From Comamonadaceae bacterium UBA2334 (GTDB lineage: Bacteria; Pseudomonadota; Gammaproteobacteria; Burkholderiales; Burkholderiaceae_C): DNA of 7,542 bases. The position numbers were made by a program, and so were the translations under genes. The stretch is from assembly GCA_002344885.1 (NCBI GenBank), contig DDUQ01000109.1:11500-19041 (forward strand). The letters run 5' to 3'. The stretch's first letter is position 1; every line of letters begins with the position of its first letter. Shown here in pieces: positions 1 to 5,808 of the stretch. The notes below the pieces were generated by a model, which saw only the letters and a list, made by a program, of their open reading frames with translations, made no database searches and was not told the origin of the DNA.

Positions 1-431
1 TGTCGCACTACACCGACTGGACCGTGGGTCACGTGCACTCGGGGGCTTTGGGTTGGGTGGGTCTGGTTTCCATGGGTTCCATGTATTACCTGATTCCACG
101 CCTGTTCAACCAGAAAAAAATGTACAGCGTCAAAGCAGTCGAACTGCACTTCTGGCTGGCCACCATCGGTATCGTGCTCTATATCGCTGCGATGTGGATT
201 GCCGGTGTGATGCAGGGTCTGATGTGGCGTTCCATCAACACCGATGGCAGCCTCACATACACCTTCGTTGAATCGGTGAAGGCCACCTTCCCGTTCTATG
301 CAATCCGGTTGTTGGGCGGTTTGATTTTCCTGACTGGCGCGCTTGTGATGCTCTGGAACGTGATCATGACAGCCGTCAAAGGCCAGGTCGTTGATGTCCG
401 CATCCCCGCTGTCAACGCTGCCCACGCGTAA
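1..431 (+). CDS. ccoN: cbb3-type cytochrome c oxidase subunit I (CcoN), C-terminal part, 5' truncated by window edge
   Basis: This is the 3' end of the catalytic subunit of the cbb3 oxidase, an inner-membrane heme-copper oxidase that reduces O2 to water at low oxygen and pumps protons. The frame is open from the first complete codon at position 3 and ends with TAA at 429-431. The visible start HYTDWTVGHVHSGALGW is a CcoN signature. By family knowledge, the two histidines of its H-V-H (codons at 30 and 36) are the axial ligands of the high-spin heme b3 and low-spin heme b. About 130 residues follow, close to the expected distance to the C-terminus, with three hydrophobic stretches that read as the last transmembrane helices. 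The CuB ligands lie upstream, outside the window. ccoO begins 11 bases downstream. The identity is firm; no internal start is proposed because the gene continues to the left. Confidence 0.97.
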   Translation, partial: SHYTDWTVGHVHSGALGWVGLVSMGSMYYLIPRLFNQKKMYSVKAVELHFWLATIGIVLYIAAMWIAGVMQGLMWRSINTDGSLTYTFVESVKATFPFYAIRLLGGLIFLTGALVMLWNVIMTAVKGQVVDVRIPAVNAAHA

Positions 432-442
432 GGAGAATCTAA

Positions 443-1069
443 ATGGCTAACAATCAAAAAATCGAAGGTTTCACGCACGAGCGTGTTGAAACCAGCAACT
501 TCCTGATGATCATCCTGATTGTGCTGACAATCTCTGTGGGTGGTCTGGTGGAAATTGTGCCGCTGTTCTTCCAGAAGTCCACCACACAACCGGTTGAAGG
601 CCTGAAGCCTTACTCCGCTCTGCAGTTGGCCGGTCGTGATGTGTACATTCGTGAGGGTTGCTACAACTGCCACTCGCAAATGATCCGCCCCTTCCAGGCC
701 GAAACACTGCGTTACGGTCCTTATTCGATGGCTGGTGAGTACGTGTACGACAGGCCATTCCAGTGGGGTAGCAAGCGCACGGGGCCTGATCTGCACCGTG
801 TAGGCGGTCGCTACAGCGACGAATGGCACCGTGTGCACCTGACCAACCCGCGTGATGTGGTGCCCGAGTCGAACATGCCTGCCTATCCTTGGTTGGCCAA
901 GAAAGAAGCGGATCATGCCAGCTTGGCCAAGAAAATGACCGTGCTGCGCACGCTGGGACATCCCTACACAGACGAAGAGATTGCCAAGGCATCTGAAGAA
1001 GTCAAAGGCAAGACAGATCTTGACGCTGTGATCGCTTACCTCCAGGTGCTGGGCACCGCTGTCAAATAA
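443..1069 (+). CDS. ccoO: cbb3-type cytochrome c oxidase subunit II (CcoO), membrane-anchored mono-heme cytochrome c
   Basis: CcoO passes electrons from CcoP or soluble cytochromes to the CcoN active site on the periplasmic face. The 208-residue product is of normal family length. One N-terminal membrane anchor spans about residues 20-43. A single c-type heme site, CYNCH, lies at residues 73-77 within the family signature GCYNCHSQMIRPF. The likely distal heme ligand is Met145 in ESNMPAYPWL. A conserved stretch, GSKRTGPDLHRVGGRYSDEW, lies between them at about 109-128. The start is supported by a good ribosome binding site, aaggag, just after the ccoN stop and about seven bases before the ATG. 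ccoN, ccoO, ccoQ and ccoP are tightly spaced, so they are probably co-transcribed from a promoter to the left of the window. No key residue appears to be missing. Confidence 0.97.
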   Translation: MANNQKIEGFTHERVETSNFLMIILIVLTISVGGLVEIVPLFFQKSTTQPVEGLKPYSALQLAGRDVYIREGCYNCHSQMIRPFQAETLRYGPYSMAGEYVYDRPFQWGSKRTGPDLHRVGGRYSDEWHRVHLTNPRDVVPESNMPAYPWLAKKEADHASLAKKMTVLRTLGHPYTDEEIAKASEEVKGKTDLDAVIAYLQVLGTAVK

Positions 1070-1089
1070 CCACATTGAATAGGTGCTCC

Positions 1090-1227
1090 ATGGACGTCAA
1101 TGACTTGCGCAGCGTGGTGACGGTTGTCAGTTTGCTGACTTTCGTCGGTATCGTGGCTTGGGCGTGGTCCAGGCGTAACCAGTCAGCCTTTGACGAGGCA
1201 GCTCAGCTGCCTTTCAAAGAGGATTGA
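1090..1227 (+). CDS. ccoQ: cbb3-type oxidase small subunit CcoQ/FixQ
   Basis: This short gene encodes 45 residues starting MDVNDLRSVVTVVSLL and ending in TGA at 1225-1227. It has one predicted transmembrane helix at about residues 8-26, then a positively charged SRRNQ turn and a short acidic, hydrophilic tail ending FKED. That is the usual layout of CcoQ (FixQ), a single-span subunit that helps stabilise the assembled oxidase. Its position between ccoO and ccoP is the canonical place for ccoQ. The gap from the ccoO stop is 20 bases and a modest ribosome binding site, aggtg, precedes the ATG. The call rests on position, size and topology more than on sequence identity, because CcoQ is poorly conserved. 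Confidence 0.9.
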   Translation: MDVNDLRSVVTVVSLLTFVGIVAWAWSRRNQSAFDEAAQLPFKED

Positions 1228-1256
1228 GACGTCAAGCGCTATCTGAAGGAAACATC

Positions 1257-2165
1257 ATGAGCGACTTTGTAAGTAACTTTTGGGCGATGTATGTGGCAGC
1301 CGCTGTGCTGCTCAGCATCTTGGCTTGTGCCGTGCTGCTGTGGATCTCGGGTAATACCAAGGTCAACGCAGCGGCTGACAACACCACCGGTCACGTGTGG
1401 GATGGCGATCTGAGGGAGATGAACAACCCTTTGCCCAAATGGTGGGTGTACTTGTTCATCATCACCATCATTTTTGGGCTGGCCTACGGCGCGCTGTACC
1501 CTATGTTCGGTACGTTCAAAGGCCAACTGGGCTGGTCTTCTGCCGGTCAGCACACCGCTGAGGTGAACAAACTCCAGGCATCGATTGCACCGGTGTATGC
1601 CGAGTTTGCCAAGCAGGATGCCGCCGCTTTGGCAGCCAACCCCAAGGCCATGGCTATTGGTGAGCGCCTGTTCATGAACTATTGCGCTCAGTGCCATGGT
1701 TCGGACGCTCGCGGCAGCAAGAGCTTCCCCAACCTGACGGACAACGACTGGTTGTGGGGCGGCACGCCAGAAGCCATCAAGGAAACCATCACCAATGGTC
1801 GCAACGGTGTCATGCCTCCCATGGCTGCTGCCGTGGGTACGCCAGAGGATGTGGCCAACCTTGCCCAATATGTGCTGAGCCTTTCAGGCAGCCCGCATGA
1901 CTCCGTCAAGGCCACCCTTGGCAAAGAGAAGTTCGGTGCCTGTGCGGCATGCCACGGGCCTGATGGCAAGGGCAACATTGCAATGGGTGCGCCCAACCTG
2001 ACAGACGGCATCTGGTTGCATGGCTGGGGTGCCGAGCAGATCACCAAAATGATCAACGAAGGCAAGAACAATGCAATGCCCGGCCAGGCCCGCCTGTTGA
2101 ATCCTGAACAGATTCATGTGTTGGCCGCCTACGTGCTGAGCAAGTCTGCCAAAGCAGCCAACTGA
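1257..2165 (+). CDS. ccoP: cbb3-type cytochrome c oxidase subunit III (CcoP), di-heme cytochrome c
   Basis: CcoP is the di-heme electron-entry subunit of the cbb3 oxidase. From the ATG at 1257 the product is 302 residues, a typical length. It has a first membrane helix at about residues 9-30, then the conserved NPLPKWW motif at 57-63 and a second helix at about 63-84. Two cytochrome c domains follow in the periplasm. The first has CAQCH at 143-147 with likely ligand Met186 (VMPPM). The second has CAACH at 229-233 with likely ligand Met274 (AMPG). The two N-terminal helices make this the longer CcoP type. The start is set by aaggaaa six bases upstream. An in-frame TTG at 1224 would overlap the ccoQ stop, adds no recognisable residues, and is rejected. 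A strong terminator follows the stop codon, so the oxidase operon appears to end here. Confidence 0.97.
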   Translation: MSDFVSNFWAMYVAAAVLLSILACAVLLWISGNTKVNAAADNTTGHVWDGDLREMNNPLPKWWVYLFIITIIFGLAYGALYPMFGTFKGQLGWSSAGQHTAEVNKLQASIAPVYAEFAKQDAAALAANPKAMAIGERLFMNYCAQCHGSDARGSKSFPNLTDNDWLWGGTPEAIKETITNGRNGVMPPMAAAVGTPEDVANLAQYVLSLSGSPHDSVKATLGKEKFGACAACHGPDGKGNIAMGAPNLTDGIWLHGWGAEQITKMINEGKNNAMPGQARLLNPEQIHVLAAYVLSKSAKAAN

Positions 2166-2189
2166 TCATTCCGTCTGTTGTTTGAAGAC

Positions 2190-2216
2190 AAATGGGGGCG
2201 TAAGCCCCCATTTTTT
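2190..2216 (+). terminator. Rho-independent terminator of the ccoNOQP operon
   Basis: An eight-base perfect stem, ATGGGGGC (2192-2199) with GCCCCCAT (2204-2211), closes a GTAA loop, a stable GNRA-type tetraloop. It is followed by a run of six T at 2211-2216. Flanking A and T bases can extend the stem further. It starts about 25 bases after the ccoP stop. The geometry is that of a classical intrinsic terminator on the + strand only, since there is no matching T run on the - strand. Confidence 0.92.
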
Positions 2217-2367
2217 ATCGAAGAACTCTTGGTCACTGGAACAATCAAGACATGACGATGCTGCTGTTCTGGGTGAGAAAGATGTGCCTTTGAGCCCGAC
2301 ACCCACGCCGAATGCCCTTTGGCATGTTTCGAACGACCATACCTGATAAGCTGAACGCTCTCCAACC
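2217..2367. other. Short intergenic gap between the ccoP terminator and the FixH-like gene
   Basis: These 151 bases hold no gene I can support and no recognisable remnant of ccoG, the gene often found here in relatives. Because the terminator lies just upstream, the next gene probably needs its own promoter. A TTGGCA at 2319-2324 resembles a -35 element, but the nearest acceptable -10 (TGATAA at 2344-2349) is about 19 bases away, so the promoter is not convincing. No FNR-box match was seen. Confidence 0.4.
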
Positions 2368-2682
2368 ATGAACGCAATGACGATGAATCAAGCCGAATCA
2401 CACACAACCAAGCCCTGGTGGAAGGAGCCTTATGTTTGGCTGATCATTGGTGGCCCGGCGATTGTCGTGGTTGCCGGTATCTACACGGCTTTCCTTGCTG
2501 CCAGCAACCCCGACCCATTGGTGGATAAAAACGCTGTCCTGCAGGCCCGTGCAGCCGCAGCTGCTGAAAAAAGTCAGGCAGGTGTTGACGCAGGTTCGCT
2601 GGCTGGTTTGCAACCTGCGCATCAGGCCCGCAACCACGCGGCCTCACCTGTTCTGCCAAAATCTGTTGCAGCTGATAAGTAA
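2368..2682 (+). CDS. Small single-span membrane protein, FixH/CcoH-like (reduced form)
   Basis: The 104-residue product has a short polar N-terminus, then KPWWKEPYVWLIIGGPA leading into one hydrophobic helix at about residues 23-45, then SNPDPLVDKNAV. The layout (aromatic and basic residues, W-IIGGPAIVVVA helix, DPLV after the helix) matches the N-terminal part of FixH/CcoH, a protein needed for assembly or stability of cbb3 oxidase. Full-length FixH proteins usually have a periplasmic domain of about 100 further residues. Here there is only an alanine-rich, low-complexity tail of about 55 residues. I see no frameshift that would restore a longer product. There is no strong ribosome binding site before the ATG at 2368, and in-frame ATGs at 2377 and 2383 are alternative starts. 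Location after ccoP supports the call. FixH-like identity is probable; function of the shortened form is inference. Confidence 0.72.
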   Translation: MNAMTMNQAESHTTKPWWKEPYVWLIIGGPAIVVVAGIYTAFLAASNPDPLVDKNAVLQARAAAAAEKSQAGVDAGSLAGLQPAHQARNHAASPVLPKSVAADK

Positions 2683-2694
2683 GCTGCTGCGCGT

Positions 2695-2746
2695 CGGCTG
2701 GCTGAAGACGCTCCCTATGTGGGCGTAAAAAAAGCCCAGTCAGCCG
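2695..2746. repeat. Imperfect inverted repeat between convergent FixH-like gene and fnr (possible weak terminator)
   Basis: CGGCTGGCTG (2695-2704) can pair with CAGTCAGCCG (2737-2746) through ten base pairs with one G-U wobble, across a 32-base loop. The loop contains a run of seven A (2727-2733), seven T on the - strand, lying just after the fnr stop. A smaller stem, TGGGC (2720-2724) with GCCCA (2734-2738), competes with it. The T run falls inside the loop rather than after a stem, so this is not a standard intrinsic terminator for either gene. A role in ending the fnr transcript is possible but weakly supported. Confidence 0.3.
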
Positions 2747-3459
2747 CAGGACGTCGAGTTGACAATCAGCTTGAGAGCGTCTGTGTCCTTGATGTGGACG
2801 TAACGCTGGCGGACTTCGATGATGCCTTCGTCCACAAAGCGTGAAAAGGTGCGGCTGACCGTTTCGAGTTTCATACCCAGGTAGCTGCCAATTTCTTCGC
2901 GGGTCATGCGCAGGACCAACTCGGAGTGAGAGAACCCTCGGGCATGGAGGCGCTGTGCCAGGTTCAGCAGAAAAGCCGCGAGCCGCTCGTCCGCCCGCAT
3001 GCTGCCCAGCAGCAGCATGACGCTGTGGTCGCGGACAATTTCGCGGCTCATGATTTTGTGTACGTGATGCTGCAGCGTCGTGAATTCGCGCGAGAGCTCT
3101 TCCACCTGGTCGAACGGCATCACGCATACCTCGGCATCCTCGAGCGCAATGGCATCGCATGAGTGAACATCGTTCACGATGCCATCCAAACCAATGATTT
3201 CGCCGGTCATCTGAAAGCCAGTGACCTGATCGCGCCCGTCTGCCGTGGTGATGGCTGTTTTGAAAAAACCTGACCGCACAGCGTAAAGGCTGGAGAATTT
3301 TTCTCCGGCATTGAACAGGGCATCGCCCCGCTTGAGCCGCCTGCGGGTGGCAACCACCCGGTCAAGTTTGTCGAGTTCGTTGGGGCTCAAACCCATGGGC
3401 AGGCACAGCTCCCGCAGGTTGCAACTGGAGCAAGCGACTTTGACGGTGGAAATGTCCAT
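2740..3459 (-). CDS. fnr: Fnr/Anr-type oxygen-sensing transcriptional regulator (CRP/FNR family)
   Basis: This gene encodes a 239-residue global regulator that binds DNA as a dimer when an oxygen-labile [4Fe-4S] cluster is intact. The N-terminal cysteines Cys10, Cys13 and Cys19 (C-x2-C-x5-C) together with Cys101 match the four cluster ligands of E. coli FNR in spacing. A cyclic-nucleotide-binding-like beta-roll covers about residues 25-120 and a dimerisation helix about 121-155. The C-terminal winged helix-turn-helix includes MTREEIGSYLGMKLETVSR, and its Glu199, Ser202 and Arg203 correspond to the FNR residues that read TTGAT half-sites. It is therefore expected to bind TTGATnnnnATCAA, and two such sites lie in the adjacent divergent intergenic region. 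The natural targets are hemN, fnr itself and probably the cco operon, whose promoter is outside the window. The start codon is supported by AAGG eight bases upstream on the - strand. Confidence 0.96.
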   Translation of the reverse strand: MDISTVKVACSSCNLRELCLPMGLSPNELDKLDRVVATRRRLKRGDALFNAGEKFSSLYAVRSGFFKTAITTADGRDQVTGFQMTGEIIGLDGIVNDVHSCDAIALEDAEVCVMPFDQVEELSREFTTLQHHVHKIMSREIVRDHSVMLLLGSMRADERLAAFLLNLAQRLHARGFSHSELVLRMTREEIGSYLGMKLETVSRTFSRFVDEGIIEVRQRYVHIKDTDALKLIVNSTSCG

Positions 3460-3469
3460 GAAAAAAACC

Positions 3470-3483
3470 TTGATTTAAGTCAA
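3470..3483 (-). promoter_or_regulatory. FNR box immediately upstream of fnr (probable autoregulation)
   Basis: On the - strand the site reads TTGAC-TTAA-ATCAA, nine of ten matches to the consensus TTGAT-N4-ATCAA. It ends only ten bases before the fnr start codon, and its last bases form part of the AAGG that serves as the likely ribosome binding site. A site this close to the gene is expected to act by repression rather than activation. The match is seen in sequence; autorepression is inference, consistent with known negative autoregulation of fnr in E. coli. Confidence 0.75.
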
Positions 3484-3507
3484 GCTTACATCAGGTTGTG
3501 TCGCACT

Positions 3508-3519
3508 GCAGTCGACTGC
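3508..3519. repeat. 12-bp perfect palindrome in the fnr-hemN divergent region
   Basis: GCAGTCGACTGC is a perfect inverted repeat between the two divergent genes, with CAC and GTG flanks that would extend it but for one unpaired base. It has neither the FNR sequence nor a T run. It could be an operator for another regulator or a chance palindrome in GC-rich DNA. Confidence 0.3.
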
Positions 3520-3615
3520 GTGGCAAGCCCGTTGTAAACACGACAATTATTCGGTGTGAGTGCCCGAGTGATGAATCGAAAATCATTCTTTTTCCGTTGC
3601 CGAGTTGCTTGAAAG

Positions 3616-3629
3616 TTGATTCACATCAA
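3616..3629 (+). promoter_or_regulatory. Perfect FNR box upstream of hemN
   Basis: TTGAT-TCAC-ATCAA is a ten of ten match to the FNR consensus. Its centre is at 3622.5. Activation from a class II position (about -41.5) would put the transcription start near 3664, with CACATT (3652-3657) as a weak -10 element and a leader of about 15 bases before the GTG start of hemN. A weak -10 with no clear -35 is typical of activator-dependent promoters. The site is seen directly; the promoter geometry is inference. Confidence 0.88.
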
Positions 3630-3678
3630 GTGTGCGCAGCTCGGAAACTGGCACATTTCGGGCAACTGGAGATTTTTT

Positions 3679-5058
3679 GTGACACACGTCATTTCTGAAA
3701 CACTTTTGAAGCGCTTTGACATCCCTGGCCCGAGGTACACCTCGTATCCAACGGCCGACCGATTTGTCGAAGCGTTCACTGAAGCTGACTACATACAGGC
3801 GCTTGAACAGCGGCGCGCGGGGTCGATGGCATTGCCACTCTCCATTTACGTGCACGTGCCGTTTTGCGAGTCGGTCTGTTACTACTGTGCTTGCAACAAA
3901 GTCATCACCAAGCACCACGACAAGGCGGCAGAGTACTTGCGTTACCTTGCACGCGAAGTGGAACTGCAGGTCGAGCACTTTGGCCGTGGCCACAGCGTGT
4001 CGCAGTTGCACCTCGGTGGAGGTACGCCCACGTTCTTGAGTGATGACGAACTGGACGACCTGATGGCCATGATCAGGCGCAGTTTTGCACTGGTGCCTGG
4101 CGGGGAATATTCGATTGAAGTCGATCCGCGAACTGTCACCGTGGACCGTTTGAAGAAGTTGCATCAACTCGGTTTCAACCGTTTGAGCTTTGGTGTGCAG
4201 GATTTCGATCCCGTGGTGCAAAAGGCCGTTCACCGCGTTCAACCCGCAGAGCAGGTGTATGCCCTGGTACAGTCTGCGCGGGAAATTGGGTTTGATTCTT
4301 TGAACGTGGACTTGATCTACGGATTGCCGCTGCAAACCCCCGAGTCTTTTGCGCGCACGCTGGCGCAGGTCAATGCGTTGCGTCCCGACCGGATTGCGTT
4401 GTACGCGTATGCGCATCTGCCTGCCCGCTTCAAGCCTCAGCGTCGCATCGTCGCGGCGGAGTTGCCCAGCCCCGCGGACAAGTTGTCCATGCTGTCGGCA
4501 TCGTTGGACGCCTTCAGTGATAGCGGATATGTGTATGTGGGCATGGATCACTTTGCCTTGCCTGACGATGCGTTGGCGGTTGCCAAACGACAGGGGCGCT
4601 TGCACCGCAATTTCCAGGGTTACAGCACACAACCCGACTGTGACCTGATTGCATTGGGTGTGTCGGCCATCGGACGCATCGGTGCAACCTACAGCCAGAA
4701 TGCCAAGACACTGGACGAGTACTACGATGCGCTCGACCAGGGGCGGCTGCCCATCGTCAGAGGCTTGGCGGTCACCCGTGATGACTTGCTTCGACGTGCC
4801 GTGATCATGGCGCTGATGTGCCAGGGGAGGGTGCAGTTCGAGTCGATCGAGTTGGGTCACCTGATCGATTTCAAGGCGTACTTCGCGCGCGAACTGGAGT
4901 CGTTGAAGGACTTGCAGGCGCATGGTCTGGTCACGGTGGACGATGCGGCCATTGAGGTCACGGCCACTGGCTGGTATCTGGTTCGGGCAATTGCCATGAC
5001 ATTTGACCGCAACCTGCAGGTCGATCAGGATCGGGCACGCTTCTCGAAAATCATCTGA
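3679..5058 (+). CDS. hemN: Oxygen-independent coproporphyrinogen III oxidase (radical SAM)
   Basis: HemN converts coproporphyrinogen III to protoporphyrinogen IX without O2, using S-adenosylmethionine and a [4Fe-4S] cluster, so heme can be made at low oxygen. From GTG 3679 the product is 459 residues, almost the same as E. coli HemN. The early PGPRYTSYPTA motif lies at residues 16-26. The radical SAM cluster motif is C63-x3-C67-x2-C70, followed by C72 as in true HemN. GGGTPTFL lies at 113-120. The conserved NRLSFGVQDF is at about 167-176. The GTG start is chosen because TGGAGA lies six bases upstream and the mature protein then aligns from its N-terminus. The in-frame TTG at 3616 falls on the FNR box and would give 21 unrelated residues. 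The gene ends in tandem stops, TGA-TAA. Transcription is probably FNR-activated. Confidence 0.96.
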   Translation: MTHVISETLLKRFDIPGPRYTSYPTADRFVEAFTEADYIQALEQRRAGSMALPLSIYVHVPFCESVCYYCACNKVITKHHDKAAEYLRYLAREVELQVEHFGRGHSVSQLHLGGGTPTFLSDDELDDLMAMIRRSFALVPGGEYSIEVDPRTVTVDRLKKLHQLGFNRLSFGVQDFDPVVQKAVHRVQPAEQVYALVQSAREIGFDSLNVDLIYGLPLQTPESFARTLAQVNALRPDRIALYAYAHLPARFKPQRRIVAAELPSPADKLSMLSASLDAFSDSGYVYVGMDHFALPDDALAVAKRQGRLHRNFQGYSTQPDCDLIALGVSAIGRIGATYSQNAKTLDEYYDALDQGRLPIVRGLAVTRDDLLRRAVIMALMCQGRVQFESIELGHLIDFKAYFARELESLKDLQAHGLVTVDDAAIEVTATGWYLVRAIAMTFDRNLQVDQDRARFSKII

Positions 5059-5106
5059 TAAGCCCTGCCATCTGGCGGGTGCCGCAATCGGACGTACAGT
5101 CGCTGC

Positions 5107-5778
5107 ATGCAAACGTCGATGGTGTTGTCTGCCCTGATCATGGGGCTGGTGGGGGGGCCGCATTGTGTGGCCATGTGCGGGGCTGCGTGCGCGGGCATTG
5201 CCAGGGTGGCTGCTCCGCGCTCGGGGGTGGCCTTGTTTCAGTTCCAGGTCAGCCGGCTGATCGGCTATGCCGCGATGGGTGCCGTGGCCGCTGGCACGGT
5301 ACAAGGGTTGGCCTGGTTTGGAGCCAACACCGCCGTGTTGCGTCCGGTGTGGACCATGATGCATGTGGCCGCGTTGCTACTGGGGTTGGCGCTGGTCTGG
5401 CAGGCTCGTCAGCCCGCTTGGGTGGAAGGTTGGGCGCAAAAGGTTTGGCGCAAAGCCAAGCCAGCTATTACAGCCATGGGCAGTAAAGCGCCTTTTGTGC
5501 TGGGGGCAGGTTGGGCGCTCATGCCGTGTGGGCTGCTCTATTCAGCACTTCTGGTGGCGTCGTTGTCGGCCAGCGTGTTGGATGGCGCGGTCATCATGAC
5601 CGCATTTGCGTTGGGGACTTCAGTGGTGTTGACGGCCGGGCCGTGGCTGCTGCTGCGTGTCAGGGGTGGTGCATCCGGTGCCTGGGGTATACGGCTGGCG
5701 GGTATGGCCTTGGTGGGCACGTCGGGTTGGGCGCTTTGGATGGGCATCACCCAACCCTCCGGCATCTGGTGTCTGTGA
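5107..5778 (+). CDS. TauE/SafE-type (UreH/DsbD-like) integral membrane protein linked to cbb3 genes
   Basis: This 223-residue protein has about six hydrophobic segments, near residues 6-28, 50-71, 81-98, 129-151, 158-183 and 196-214. It resembles small membrane proteins annotated as sulfite exporter TauE/SafE family or cytochrome c biogenesis transmembrane region. Two motifs stand out: GGPHCVAMCG with His19, Cys20 and Cys24 at the end of the first segment, and MPCGLLYSALL with Cys141 in a later one. Paired motifs of this kind are typical of this group, and the cysteines could handle a metal or thiol. Homologues often sit near ccoS, hemN and anr, for example in Pseudomonas aeruginosa, suggesting a role in oxidase maturation or metal supply. 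That role is inference and the substrate is unknown. It starts 48 bases after hemN and may share its transcript. The ATG lacks a clear ribosome binding site; ATG 5119 is an alternative. Confidence 0.82.
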   Translation: MQTSMVLSALIMGLVGGPHCVAMCGAACAGIARVAAPRSGVALFQFQVSRLIGYAAMGAVAAGTVQGLAWFGANTAVLRPVWTMMHVAALLLGLALVWQARQPAWVEGWAQKVWRKAKPAITAMGSKAPFVLGAGWALMPCGLLYSALLVASLSASVLDGAVIMTAFALGTSVVLTAGPWLLLRVRGGASGAWGIRLAGMALVGTSGWALWMGITQPSGIWCL

Positions 5779-5808
5779 CGGGGTCTCCGCACTTGCCCAC
5801 CCGTTGCT

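Noticed and set aside
296..1075. Long - strand open frame opposite ccoO.
   Set aside because: It covers ccoO and the end of ccoN in antisense; its composition is unlike a real protein and ccoO is certain.
1224..1259. Upstream TTG start for ccoP at 1224.
   Set aside because: It overlaps the ccoQ stop and adds eleven non-conserved residues, whereas ATG 1257 has a good ribosome binding site and gives the usual CcoP N-terminus.
2444..3160. Long - strand open frame overlapping the FixH-like gene and fnr in another frame.
   Set aside because: Arginine- and proline-rich shadow of the GC-rich fnr sequence; it runs across the gap between two better-supported genes.
5064..5079. Six-base stem CCTGCC-atct-GGCGGG after hemN.
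   Set aside because: There is no T run after it and it contains a G-U pair, so it is not supported as a terminator.
3583..5364. A very long open frame (about 590 codons) on the - strand opposite hemN.
   Set aside because: It mirrors the codon pattern of hemN, has no recognisable domain, and spans the hemN promoter and part of the next gene. The + strand HemN match is unambiguous.
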